Below, piece after piece: positions 52,424 through 61,406 of a stretch of 64,000 nucleotides of DNA. Both the position numbers and the translations under genes were made by a program. How positions within the stretch are numbered: the stretch's first letter is position 1; every line of letters begins with the position of its first letter. The notes beneath the pieces are model-generated. The model saw only the letters and a list, made by a program, of their open reading frames with translations, searched no databases and was not told where the DNA came from. The stretch spans positions 47,108-111,107 of the forward strand of contig NZ_JAJHVV010000014.1 in NCBI RefSeq assembly GCF_023145695.1, in the 5' to 3' direction. This stretch comes from Vibrio amylolyticus. Lineage in GTDB: Bacteria > Pseudomonadota > Gammaproteobacteria > Enterobacterales > Vibrionaceae.

Positions 52424-53719
52424 TTACTTTGCTTGTTCAGTGATAAAGCGAGCTAGTGTACGAACACCCATTCCTGTCGCGCCTGCCGCCCACTTATCAT
52501 TTGAAGATTTACGATAAGTACCAGCGCAGTCCATATGAACCCAACCTTTCTTATAGTCATCCACGAAGTAAGATAAGAATGCGGCTGCCGTGCTCGCACC
52601 TGGTGTGTAGTCGCCACTACTGATATTGGATAAATCTGCAAAATTTGATGGTAACATTCCACGATGAAAGTCAGCTAATGGAAGTGGCCATAAGCCTTCT
52701 TTTTCATGACCTGCCGCACTTAATGCTTGATGTGCTAATTCATCATCAAAGCTCATTAGAGCATGATAATCGTTACCGAGTGCATTCTTTGCGGCCCCCG
52801 TTAATGTTGCGCAATCGATAATGATCTCTGGGTTTTGCTCGCTCGCGTACATCAGGCCATCCGCTAGAACTAAACGTCCTTCCGCGTCGGTATTCATGAT
52901 CTCTACCGTTTTACCATTTTTATAGGTAATAATGTCACCAAGCTTCAGAGCTCGACCTGAAATCATATTTTCTGCACAACATAAAATGAGCTTCACGCGT
53001 TTGTTCAAGCCACGCATAATCGCCAATGCCAAACCACCAGTGATGGTACCAGCCCCACCCATATCGGCTTTCATGGCTGTCATAAATTGCCCAGGCTTAA
53101 TGCTGTAACCACCAGAATCAAAGGTGATGCCTTTACCAACAAGACAAGCGAAAACTGGCGCTTCTTCATCACCGGTTGGGTTGTAATCAAGCTGTAGCAT
53201 TGCTGATGTTCGCTCTGAACCACGACCTACCGCAAAGATGCCCTGCCAGCCTTCCGCTAATAGGTCACGATCTTTTACTATCTTAACACTGACGCTGCCT
53301 TTTGGTGCTACTGACTTAATGAACTCAGCGGCCATCGTTGCAAGTTGTCGAGGAGCAACTTCTTCAGCCGTTTTGTTAATGATATCTCGAGTCCAATCCG
53401 TCGTTTTAATACGCGCTTCTAGTTCTGATTGTTCTTCTGACTCAAGTGGTAGCCATTCTAAGCTGTTTACGTTTTTAGGGCCTCTATAACCTTGATGAAA
53501 AGCCCAGATACTTTCTAGATCCCAGCCTTCACCTTGTAATGAAATACTTTTAACGCCTTGAGCATCTAATTTACGAGCAGCGCGCTGTATAGCACCTAAA
53601 TCATGGCCTTCACCAATATGAACCGTCGCACCTTTGTCTGAAAATGACAAAATAGCTTTATCACCCCATTGTGGGTTAGCAGGCTTCTGGCTGATAAAAA
53701 GAGACATCTGAGTCGACAT
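52424..53719 (-). CDS. pepB: Aminopeptidase B (M17 family)
   Basis: PepB is a cytosolic leucyl-aminopeptidase family enzyme that releases N-terminal residues from peptides. The two-metal site motif NTDAEGRLVLADGL (about 271-284) is present, as are VGKGITFDSGG and the Lys and Asp metal ligands around it. The N-terminal domain is shorter than in PepA. At 431 aa it matches PepB. GGAG lies seven bases upstream of the ATG. Confidence 0.95.
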   Translation of the reverse strand: MSTQMSLFISQKPANPQWGDKAILSFSDKGATVHIGEGHDLGAIQRAARKLDAQGVKSISLQGEGWDLESIWAFHQGYRGPKNVNSLEWLPLESEEQSELEARIKTTDWTRDIINKTAEEVAPRQLATMAAEFIKSVAPKGSVSVKIVKDRDLLAEGWQGIFAVGRGSERTSAMLQLDYNPTGDEEAPVFACLVGKGITFDSGGYSIKPGQFMTAMKADMGGAGTITGGLALAIMRGLNKRVKLILCCAENMISGRALKLGDIITYKNGKTVEIMNTDAEGRLVLADGLMYASEQNPEIIIDCATLTGAAKNALGNDYHALMSFDDELAHQALSAAGHEKEGLWPLPLADFHRGMLPSNFADLSNISSGDYTPGASTAAAFLSYFVDDYKKGWVHMDCAGTYRKSSNDKWAAGATGMGVRTLARFITEQAK

Positions 53720-53810
53720 GGTTTCTCCTTGTCTGTGAGTGATTACAACACCATTTTTAATAATGAAAGAATGTTAGCATTATGTAGGCGTAAAGTGTCA
53801 ATTTGATAAA

Positions 53811-53838
53811 AAAAAGCGGACCTCGTGGTCCGCTTTTG
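53811..53838 (-). terminator. isc operon terminator
   Basis: AAAAGCGGACC and GGTCCGCTTTT form a stem around TCGT; on the minus strand a long T-run follows. It ends the isc operon after iscX. Confidence 0.9.
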
Positions 53839-53863
53839 TAGTTTAAAATACTGTTTTTAGCAT

Positions 53864-54067
53864 TTAGTCAGCTTCATCCATCCAGCACAACATAATTGCT
53901 TCTAAGATTTTCTCATTCGAATGCTTAGGATCATCATCAAAATCCTCTAACTCTAACACCCATTGGTGTAAGTCAGTAAAGCGAACAGTCTGAGGATCTG
54001 TATCAGGATACAAATCATATAGCTCAATCGCGATATCGCGCGAATCAATCCATTTCAAGCTCATCAT
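53864..54067 (-). CDS. iscX: Fe-S assembly protein IscX
   Basis: IscX is an acidic helical protein that binds IscS and modulates cluster assembly. The 67-aa product has the conserved WIDSRDIAIEL and PxTVRFTDLHQWVLELEDF, ending CWMDEAD. Two adjacent ATGs exist at 54067 and 54064; the second is the likely start by spacing to AAGGG. It is the last gene of the isc operon. Confidence 0.95.
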   Translation of the reverse strand: MMSLKWIDSRDIAIELYDLYPDTDPQTVRFTDLHQWVLELEDFDDDPKHSNEKILEAIMLCWMDEAD

Positions 54068-54088
54068 TAACCCTTAATAATTCAATCT

Positions 54089-54427
54089 TTAGTGTTCTTC
54101 TGACGCTAAGTTTAGTGTGTATTTAGGAATTTCTACCACTAAATCTGCATCAGCTACTTTTGCCTGGCAACCCAATCGAGACTCCATCTCTAATCCCCAA
54201 GCTTTATCCAACATATCATCTTCCAGATCATCACTCTCTTCAAGTGAATCAAACCCTTCGCGAATCACAACGTGGCAAGTCGTACATGCGCAAGATTTTT
54301 CACAAGCGTGTTCAATACCGATGCCATTTTTCAAGGCAACATCGAGAACTGTTTCACCTTTCTCTGCTTCAAGTACAGCCCCTTCTGGGCAAAGGTCTTC
54401 ATGGGGTAATACAACAATCTTAGGCAT
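54089..54427 (-). CDS. fdx: ISC-type [2Fe-2S] ferredoxin
   Basis: Fdx supplies electrons for cluster assembly on IscU. The four cluster ligands are in CEKSCACTTC plus a distal Cys in LGCQAKV. At 112 aa it is normal length. It follows hscA with 11 bases and precedes iscX. Confidence 0.96.
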   Translation of the reverse strand: MPKIVVLPHEDLCPEGAVLEAEKGETVLDVALKNGIGIEHACEKSCACTTCHVVIREGFDSLEESDDLEDDMLDKAWGLEMESRLGCQAKVADADLVVEIPKYTLNLASEEH

Positions 54428-54438
54428 TCTTTTATCTC

Positions 54439-56292
54439 TTAAATATCATCAACAGACTGGCCTGACAGCGCAGTGCGAATTGATTTATCCATTCGGCGAG
54501 AAGCAAACTCTTGGCTTGCTTTATCGGTTTGTTTAATTCCATGCTCAATCGCATCAGGATCATCGCTATTTCGTAACTCGATCAAAGATTCGATCGCTTT
54601 AACTAGCGATTGCTCTTCTTCTTCGGATAAGAGCTCATCACCATCAGCTTGCATCGCGGCAATAAGCCCTTCAATCACTCTATCCGCTTCAACACGTTGC
54701 TCAGCTAATGCTCTGGCACCCATGTCTTCTTTGGCATAAGTCATCGAGTCTTTTAGCATACTCGCGACTTCATTATCACTTAGACCATAGGAAGGCTTAA
54801 CTTGAATATCCGCCTTTACACCAGTGCTTTTTTCCATCGCTGTTACTGACAACAAACCATCAGCATCAACTTGATAAGTCACGCGGATATGGGCGGCGCC
54901 AGCCGTCATCGGTGGAATACCTTTCAGCGCAAATCGCGCTAACGAACGGCAATCATCAACCATCTCACGTTCACCTTGAACGGTATGAACCGTCATGGCC
55001 GTTTGACCATCTTTAAAGGTGGTGAACTCTTGTGCTTTAGCAACAGGTATTGTGGTGTTACGAGGAATGATTTTTTCAACCAAACCTCCCATCGTCTCAA
55101 TACCTAGCGATAGAGGGATAACATCAAGCAATAATGTTTCTGAATCAGGCTTATTTCCAGCTAAAACATCCGCTTGAATTGCAGCGCCAATAGCAACCAC
55201 TTCATCAGGATTGATATCAGTTAATGGAGTGCGACCAAAGAAGTCACCCACAAGCTCACGAACATGTAAAGTTCGAGTAGAGCCACCAACCATAACCACT
55301 TCCATGACTTCTTCAGCATCAACAGACGCATCTTTTAATGCTCTTCGACATGACATCAAAGTCTTTTTAATCAAAGGTGTTACAAGTTGATTAAACTCTG
55401 AACGGGTTAACGCACCTTGCCATCCAAGAACAGACACCTGACATGATTCAGTGTCTGAAAGCGAAATCTTTGCCTGCGTGGCGGCATTAAGTAACTGGCG
55501 ATGCTGCTCTGGCGTCAGTGGTGCATCGATACCGATTTGTGCAAGAAGGTGTTCAGCAATTAAATGGTCAAAATCATCGCCACCGAGAGCTGAGTCCCCT
55601 CCAGTTGCCAGGACTTCAAACACCCCTTTGGATAACCGTAAGATTGAAATATCGAAGGTACCGCCACCTAAGTCGTAGACCGCGATAATCCCTTCTTTAC
55701 CAGAATCTAAACCATAAGCTAATGCCGCAGCGGTAGGCTCATTTAGCAAACGGAGTACATGCAGACCCGCTAAGTTCGCCGCGTCTTTTGTTCCGGCACG
55801 TTGGGCATCATCAAAGTAAGCTGGAACAGTAATAACAACGCCCGCTAGTTCGCCTCCCAAAGCGTTTTCAGCCCGTTGGCCTAGTACGCGTAAGATATCC
55901 GAAGAGACTTGAATTGGGTTCTTTGTACCTTGCTTGGTTTGCAGTACTGGAAGTCCGTTTTCACTCTCTTCAAAAAGATAAGGTAACGAAGGGTAACGAC
56001 TTTGAATATCTTTGAGTGAGCGACCAATCAAACGTTTCACGGAAATGATGGTATTTGCAGGATCAGCCTCTGCTTTATCGTGAGCGCTATGTCCAACAAT
56101 TAACGACTCTTCTGAGTAGTTAACCACTGACGGAAGAATACTTCGGCTCTGCTCATCTTGTATAGGTGTTGCTTTTCCACTTCGCACGGAAGCGACAAGT
56201 GAATTCGTTGTACCTAAGTCAATCCCAGCGGCCAATTTGTGTTGGTGAGGGGCTGAACTTTGTCCTGGTTCAGCAATTTGAAGTAGTGCCAT
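54439..56292 (-). CDS. hscA: Fe-S assembly chaperone HscA
   Basis: HscA is a specialised Hsp70 that acts with HscB on IscU to release clusters. The 617-aa protein has the Hsp70 nucleotide-binding domain starting AAGIDLGTTNSLVAS and DLGGGTFDISI, followed by VIPLSLGIETMGG and a substrate-binding domain. It lacks the EEVD-type tail of DnaK. hscB is upstream and fdx downstream, so one operon. Confidence 0.97.
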   Translation of the reverse strand: MALLQIAEPGQSSAPHQHKLAAGIDLGTTNSLVASVRSGKATPIQDEQSRSILPSVVNYSEESLIVGHSAHDKAEADPANTIISVKRLIGRSLKDIQSRYPSLPYLFEESENGLPVLQTKQGTKNPIQVSSDILRVLGQRAENALGGELAGVVITVPAYFDDAQRAGTKDAANLAGLHVLRLLNEPTAAALAYGLDSGKEGIIAVYDLGGGTFDISILRLSKGVFEVLATGGDSALGGDDFDHLIAEHLLAQIGIDAPLTPEQHRQLLNAATQAKISLSDTESCQVSVLGWQGALTRSEFNQLVTPLIKKTLMSCRRALKDASVDAEEVMEVVMVGGSTRTLHVRELVGDFFGRTPLTDINPDEVVAIGAAIQADVLAGNKPDSETLLLDVIPLSLGIETMGGLVEKIIPRNTTIPVAKAQEFTTFKDGQTAMTVHTVQGEREMVDDCRSLARFALKGIPPMTAGAAHIRVTYQVDADGLLSVTAMEKSTGVKADIQVKPSYGLSDNEVASMLKDSMTYAKEDMGARALAEQRVEADRVIEGLIAAMQADGDELLSEEEEQSLVKAIESLIELRNSDDPDAIEHGIKQTDKASQEFASRRMDKSIRTALSGQSVDDI

Positions 56293-56342
56293 TAAAGCGT
56301 CCTTAATTATTCAAATTAGCTTTTTCTAAACTATTTTACTGT

Positions 56343-56858
56343 TTAGCTAAGTAGTCGATCTTCGACCTGTTCTATTTGTTGTAATAACTTAGCGATAAAT
56401 TTAAGTTTTTTTACTAAATCAGCGGCTTTTATCCACTCAGAGTTTGCTAACTCAGTCTCAAGCTGCTGCAGTTGTGCCTTGAACATTCGACTAATCTTGC
56501 TTTCAAAACCGAACAGTTTATCTTCGGCATCAATTGCAGATTCAATCTCTTCTAGTTCTTCTCGCAACTCCATTTGTTCCATAAGGAACATTGGATCTTG
56601 CATAGTCTGCTGTTCAGATTGAGCTTCCTGACCATTTAAAGAAAGTAAGTATTCTGCACGAGAAATAGGATTTTTTAAGGCTTGGTATGCATCATTAATT
56701 TGTGCCGCTTTTTGCACTGACATTAAACGGTCACGCTCTGAAGCGGTCGAAAAGTTATCAGGATGAAAGCGTTTTTGCAGTTCTCTAAATTGAGAAGAAA
56801 GAAGGCTACCGTCCAGCGTAAACTGAATTGGTAGCCCAAATAATTCAAAATGATTCAT
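56343..56858 (-). CDS. hscB: Fe-S assembly co-chaperone HscB
   Basis: HscB is a J-domain protein that brings IscU to HscA. The HPD motif is in KRFHPDNFS near 30-38, and the C-terminal three-helix IscU-binding domain follows (about 85-171, rich in Glu/Leu). It is part of the isc operon between iscA and hscA. Confidence 0.95.
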   Translation of the reverse strand: MNHFELFGLPIQFTLDGSLLSSQFRELQKRFHPDNFSTASERDRLMSVQKAAQINDAYQALKNPISRAEYLLSLNGQEAQSEQQTMQDPMFLMEQMELREELEEIESAIDAEDKLFGFESKISRMFKAQLQQLETELANSEWIKAADLVKKLKFIAKLLQQIEQVEDRLLS

Positions 56859-56963
56859 GAAACATCAATCCTAGGATACTAGCTAGGCTACAACCACCTA
56901 GCTATTCATCTCATCTAATTAGACGTAGTCGCTTTAAATATGAAGCTAACTAAACACTCAGTA

Positions 56964-57287
56964 TTAAACGTTAAAGCTTTCACCACAACCACATTCGCCT
57001 TTCGCATTTGGGTTGTTGAATTCAAAGCCTTCGTTCAAGCCTTCTTTTACGTAATCAAGCTCAGTTCCATCTAAGTAAACTAAACTTTTTGGGTCAATAA
57101 TAACTTTGACACCAGAGTGTTCGAACACTTGGTCTTCTTCGTTCAATTCATCTACGAACTCAAGCACATACGCCATACCTGAACAGCCTGTCGTTTTCAC
57201 TGCTAGTCGTAACCCGATACCTTTACCGCGGTTCTCTAAGAATGATTGAACTCGGCCTGCCGCCGTATCTGTCATGGTGATGGCCAT
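56964..57287 (-). CDS. iscA: A-type Fe-S carrier IscA
   Basis: IscA carries iron-sulfur clusters to targets. The 107-aa protein has the three invariant Cys: one in VKTTGCSGMAY and the pair GECGCGESF. It lies between iscU and hscB in the operon. Confidence 0.96.
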   Translation of the reverse strand: MAITMTDTAAGRVQSFLENRGKGIGLRLAVKTTGCSGMAYVLEFVDELNEEDQVFEHSGVKVIIDPKSLVYLDGTELDYVKEGLNEGFEFNNPNAKGECGCGESFNV

Positions 57288-57354
57288 ACTACAACCTTGT
57301 GTCTTCTATAGTAAGTAAAACTAGGAGGGAGCAACTTGCGCTCCCATCTGTTAA

Positions 57355-57732
57355 TTAACGCTTTTTCTTGTAATCAGCAACGGCTGCTTTGATTGCATCT
57401 TCCGCTAGAATTGAACAGTGAACTTTCACTGGCGGTAATTCTAGTTCTTCAGCAATTTCAGAGTTTTTGATAGCCGCAGCTTCATCAATACTCTTACCTT
57501 TAACCCACTCTGTTACTAGTGAGCTAGAAGCAATTGCGCTACCGCAACCGTAGGTTTTGAACTTTGCATCTTCAATAATGCCATCTGCAGTTACTTTAAT
57601 CTGCAGTTTCATTACATCACCACAAGCTGGGGCACCGACCATACCGCTACCAACACTTGGGTCTTCTTTATCAAACGAACCTACATTACGTGGGTTTTCG
57701 TAGTGATCAATTACTTTTTCGCTATATGCCAT
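57355..57732 (-). CDS. iscU: Fe-S cluster scaffold IscU
   Basis: IscU assembles [2Fe-2S] and [4Fe-4S] clusters. The ligand Cys are in VGAPACGDVMKLQI, the central GCGSAIASSS and the LPPVKVHCS motif, which is also the HscA contact site (LPPVK). At 125 aa it is normal. Confidence 0.97.
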   Translation of the reverse strand: MAYSEKVIDHYENPRNVGSFDKEDPSVGSGMVGAPACGDVMKLQIKVTADGIIEDAKFKTYGCGSAIASSSLVTEWVKGKSIDEAAAIKNSEIAEELELPPVKVHCSILAEDAIKAAVADYKKKR

Positions 57733-57765
57733 GATTATTACCTCGAATCCTCTATTTCCCTGAGA

Positions 57766-58980
57766 TTAGTGATGAGCCCACTCAACAGTGTCCAAATCAA
57801 TCCCTTCTTTATACATATCCCATAGAGGAGACATGTCTCGTAATTTATTTACCGCTACACGAATCTGTGCGATCGCGTAGTCCACTTCTTCTTCCGTTGT
57901 AAAACGGCCGAAGGAAAATCTTACAGAACTGTGTGCTAATTCGTCATTCAAACCAAGTGCACGTAGAACGTATGAAGGTTCTAAGCTTGCCGATGTACAT
58001 GCAGAACCAGAAGATACCGCTAGGTCTTTTAGAGACATAAGTAGCGATTCGCCTTCAACGAATGCAAAGCTCACATTAAGGTTATGAGGAACACGTTGTT
58101 CAAGGTCACCATTTACAGTTACCGCTTCTAAATCGATAACACCATTTAATAAACGCTCACGAAGTGCTTTTGCATGCTCGAAGTCTTTTTGCATGTCTTG
58201 CTTAGCAATAGCAAATGCTTCACCCATACCAACGATTTGATGAGTCGCTAGAGTACCAGAACGGAATCCACGCTCGTGGCCGCCACCGTGCATTTGAGCC
58301 TCAAGGCGAATACGAGGTTTACGGCTAACATAAAGCGCGCCAATTCCTTTAGGGCCATAGACTTTATGTGCAGAAAGTGAAATCAAATCAACTTTCATCT
58401 CTTGTACGTCTAGAGGAATTTTACCAGCAGATTGTGCAGCATCAACGTGAAAAACGATCTTGCGAGCACGACATAGTTCACCAATTGAGGTGATGTCTTG
58501 AATAACACCAATCTCATTATTTACGTGCATAATTGATACAAGCACAGTGTCATCGCGCATTGCATCTTGTAGCTTGTTCAGGTCAATAATACCGTTTGAC
58601 TCTGGCTCAAGATACGTGACTTCATATCCTTCACGCTCTAGTTGACGACAAGGATCTAAAACCGCTTTATGTTCCGTTTTACAGGTAATGACATGCTTAC
58701 CTTTCTTACCATAAAAGTGCGCTGCACCTTTAATAGCAAGGTTATCAGATTCAGTTGCGCCTGATGTAAATACAATTTCACGTGGATCAGCATTTAGTAA
58801 GTCCGCGATTTGCTCACGAGCATTATCTACTGACTCTTCAGCCTGCCAACCGTAACGGTGAGAACGAGAAGCGGGGTTACCGAAGTTACCATCCATCGTC
58901 ATACACTGAACCATTTTTTCAGCTACACGAGGATCAACCGGACAAGTGGCTGAATAGTCAAAGTAAATAGGCAGTTTCAT
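57766..58980 (-). CDS. iscS: Cysteine desulfurase IscS
   Basis: IscS is the PLP enzyme that supplies sulfur for Fe-S clusters and tRNA thiolation. The PLP-binding Lys is in LSAHKVYGPKGIGAL; the catalytic loop Cys is in SSGSACTSASLEPSYV. The 404-aa length is typical. It is the second gene of the isc operon. Confidence 0.98.
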   Translation of the reverse strand: MKLPIYFDYSATCPVDPRVAEKMVQCMTMDGNFGNPASRSHRYGWQAEESVDNAREQIADLLNADPREIVFTSGATESDNLAIKGAAHFYGKKGKHVITCKTEHKAVLDPCRQLEREGYEVTYLEPESNGIIDLNKLQDAMRDDTVLVSIMHVNNEIGVIQDITSIGELCRARKIVFHVDAAQSAGKIPLDVQEMKVDLISLSAHKVYGPKGIGALYVSRKPRIRLEAQMHGGGHERGFRSGTLATHQIVGMGEAFAIAKQDMQKDFEHAKALRERLLNGVIDLEAVTVNGDLEQRVPHNLNVSFAFVEGESLLMSLKDLAVSSGSACTSASLEPSYVLRALGLNDELAHSSVRFSFGRFTTEEEVDYAIAQIRVAVNKLRDMSPLWDMYKEGIDLDTVEWAHH

Positions 58981-59007
58981 TTTCTACTCCAATGTAAAAA
59001 CTGACCG

Positions 59008-59514
59008 CTAAGAGCGGACATTACCACTAACAGAAATAGCGCTAGTCATTTTTTGAGAAACACCTTGGTTTGCTACTAATTTAACGTCCTGACGTTCAGA
59101 GATATCTAATACCTCACTGTCATTCATTAGCTCACCAAGTGTTATATTATTTAAAAACCCACTAATACGTGTACTAAGATCACGCCATAGTGTGTGAGTT
59201 AGACAACGAGACCCGCCTTGGCAGTTTCCTTTGCCGCTACATTTCGTTGCATCAACAGATTCATCAACCGCTGAAATAACTGAGCCAATCGCAATTTGAT
59301 GCGCTTCTTCGCCGAGGCGATAACCACCGCCAGGTCCGCGAACGCTCGCTACTAAACCAGCTTTTCTTAATTTAGAGAAAAGCTGCTCTAAATACGAAAG
59401 AGAAATACCTTGTCGTTCTGAAATATCAGCGAGGGGCACTGGGTTTTCTTGAGAATGCAGCGCCACATCTAACATGGCTGTTACCGCATATCTTCCTTTA
59501 GATGTCAGTCTCAT
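59008..59514 (-). CDS. iscR: Fe-S cluster regulator IscR
   Basis: IscR is an Rrf2-family repressor that senses Fe-S cluster status. The start is set at 59514 (MRLTSKGRYAVTAMLDVALH) because this numbering puts the cluster Cys at 92, 98 and 104, as in E. coli. The frame extends five codons upstream to a GTG at 59529. The HTH lies at about 28-50. It heads the isc operon and its own promoter region carries two IscR boxes. Confidence 0.97.
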   Translation of the reverse strand: MRLTSKGRYAVTAMLDVALHSQENPVPLADISERQGISLSYLEQLFSKLRKAGLVASVRGPGGGYRLGEEAHQIAIGSVISAVDESVDATKCSGKGNCQGGSRCLTHTLWRDLSTRISGFLNNITLGELMNDSEVLDISERQDVKLVANQGVSQKMTSAISVSGNVRS

Positions 59515-59540
59515 ATTGCTCATATCCACATTATTTATGT

Positions 59541-59605
59541 GGTATGAATTCTTTCATACCTGACTAATTTGGTCAAGTATTTATCCGACCAATTTAGTCA
59601 GGTAT
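59541..59605 (-). promoter_or_regulatory. Tandem IscR (type 1) operator and iscR promoter region
   Basis: Two adjacent 25-bp IscR boxes at 59556-59580 and 59581-59605 have the half-sites GACT..GGTC and GACC..AGTC within ATA..TAT-type ends. Minus-strand TTGACC (in 59571-59576) is a candidate -35. GGTATGAA and TTCATACC (59541-59560) form a hairpin near the transcript start. Confidence 0.8.
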
Positions 59606-59626
59606 TAAATTTAGCTTTAAGTGCTC

Positions 59627-60352
59627 TTAGTTCTTTTTCTCAATTGAGGACAAAATACCACGTAAAATATTAAGCTCTTGAATCTCTGGCCTTGCTCGAC
59701 TGAAGAGACGCTTTAGCTTATTCATAACCTGGCCAGGTTGCTCTTTAGAGATAAATTGGGTATCCGTTATCACTTTTTCAAGGTGTTCGTAGAACATTTC
59801 TAGCTCTTTGTGACGAGGATACTCTTGCGCAGTCTCTTCGTTTTTCACGTACTGACTCTCTTCTAGTGCTAAGTGAGCAACACGGATTTCGTAGCTAAGA
59901 GTTTGTACTGCCATTGCTAGATTCAGTGAACTGTATTCAGGGTTAGCTGGGATACAAACATGGTAATGACAAGTTTGTAGTTCCTCGTTGGTTAATCCGG
60001 TTCTTTCTCGACCAAACACAAGGGCTACCGTATGACTCTGAGCTTCTACTGCAAACTTTTCGCCGCATTCTCTTGGCTCAAGCATTGGCCAATTTAATGT
60101 ACGTGAACGAGCACTAGAACCAACGACTAACGTACACTCTTCTACAGCGTCAGAAAGCGTATCTACAATCGTTGCATTTTGTACTAAGTCACTCGCACCA
60201 GCCGCTAACGCAAGCGCTTGATCATCTATCTCACATTGGGGATCAACTAAAACAAGTTGGCTCAACCCCATCACTTTCATAGCACGTGCCGCTGAACCGA
60301 TATTTCCTGGATGTGATGTACCAACAAGTACAACCTTAACGTTGTCTAACAT
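59627..60352 (-). CDS. trmJ: tRNA (cytidine/uridine-2'-O-)-methyltransferase TrmJ
   Basis: TrmJ methylates the 2'-O of C32/U32 in several tRNAs. The 241-aa SPOUT-family protein has the SAM knot motifs VLVGTSHPGNIGSAARAMK, FGRERTGLTNEEL and IPANPEYSSLNLAMAVQ. It is divergent from suhB and upstream of iscR on the same strand but separated by the IscR operator. Confidence 0.95.
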   Translation of the reverse strand: MLDNVKVVLVGTSHPGNIGSAARAMKVMGLSQLVLVDPQCEIDDQALALAAGASDLVQNATIVDTLSDAVEECTLVVGSSARSRTLNWPMLEPRECGEKFAVEAQSHTVALVFGRERTGLTNEELQTCHYHVCIPANPEYSSLNLAMAVQTLSYEIRVAHLALEESQYVKNEETAQEYPRHKELEMFYEHLEKVITDTQFISKEQPGQVMNKLKRLFSRARPEIQELNILRGILSSIEKKN

Positions 60353-60529
60353 ATAGCTTCTCTACAACATGATTAAAAACGGACAAATTCTAACATACCT
60401 ATTTATAAATAGTGACGAGATGATAACACTAAGTTTTAGTGCGCAAAAAATAACCACTTCCATTTCGTATCAGCTCTGGTATACTTCGCCAGCTTTTTTC
60501 GTTCTTTAACATCCGTTGGGAAAATTTGT

Positions 60530-61333
60530 ATGCATCCAATGCTAAATATTGCTATTCGCGCTGCGCGAAAAGCGGGCAATCATATTGCTAAATCTCTGGA
60601 AAACCCAGATAAAATCGAATCTACTTTAAAAGGTACACATGACTTTGTAACTAATGTAGATCGTGAAGCTGAAGCGCTAATCATTGATACTATTAAGAGT
60701 TCATACCCTGATCACTCTGTTATCGGTGAAGAAAATGGTCTTATCGAAGGAAAAGATAATGACGTGCAATGGATCATCGACCCACTGGATGGAACTACTA
60801 ACTTTGTAAAAGGTATTCCTCACTTCTCTGTTTCTATCGCTGTACGTATCAACGGTAAAACAGAAGTTGCTTGTGTGTACGACCCAATGCTAAATGAACT
60901 GTTTACCGCTCAACGTGGTGCAGGTGCACAACTGAATAATGGTCGACTACGTGTTAATCCACTAAAAGACCTAAACGGCGCAATTCTAGCGACAGGCTTC
61001 CCATACAAGCAAAAGCAACACTCTGAATCTTACTTCAAAATCATGTCTGCTCTATTTGTTGATTGTGCTGATTTCCGTCGCACAGGCTCTGCAGCTCTTG
61101 ACCTTTGTTACCTAGCTGCTGGTCGTGTCGATGGTTTCTTCGAATTAGGCCTTAAGCCTTGGGACCTTGCTGCAGGTGAACTTATCGCTCGCGAATCAGG
61201 TGCTATCCTAACTGATTTCTCAGGCGGTACTGACTACATGAAATCTGGCAACACTGTTGGCTCTAGTGCTCGTGGCGTAAAAGCGATTCTTAAGCACATC
61301 CGCGACAACGCAAATGAAGCAATGCTTAAATAA
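60530..61333 (+). CDS. suhB: Inositol monophosphatase SuhB
   Basis: SuhB hydrolyses inositol-1-phosphate and takes part in rRNA antitermination. The 267-aa protein has the metal-binding motifs GEENG (near 66-70), DPLDGTTNF (near 84-92) and the C-terminal KPWDLAAGELIARESG. The ATG at 60530 is preceded by weak GGG. It is divergent from trmJ, as in E. coli, and ends with a strong terminator. Confidence 0.96.
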   Translation: MHPMLNIAIRAARKAGNHIAKSLENPDKIESTLKGTHDFVTNVDREAEALIIDTIKSSYPDHSVIGEENGLIEGKDNDVQWIIDPLDGTTNFVKGIPHFSVSIAVRINGKTEVACVYDPMLNELFTAQRGAGAQLNNGRLRVNPLKDLNGAILATGFPYKQKQHSESYFKIMSALFVDCADFRRTGSAALDLCYLAAGRVDGFFELGLKPWDLAAGELIARESGAILTDFSGGTDYMKSGNTVGSSARGVKAILKHIRDNANEAMLK

Positions 61334-61353
61334 TCGCATTGATTGAAAATTTT

Positions 61354-61384
61354 AAAAGCCTCGCTTAATGCGAGGCTTTTTTTT
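61354..61384 (+). terminator. suhB terminator
   Basis: AAAAGCCTCGC pairs with GCGAGGCTTTT around TTAAT and is followed by eight T. It also lies just downstream of the convergent tubulin-like gene. Confidence 0.92.
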
Positions 61385-61406
61385 GGATTTAATTAGCAGC
61401 CGCCGA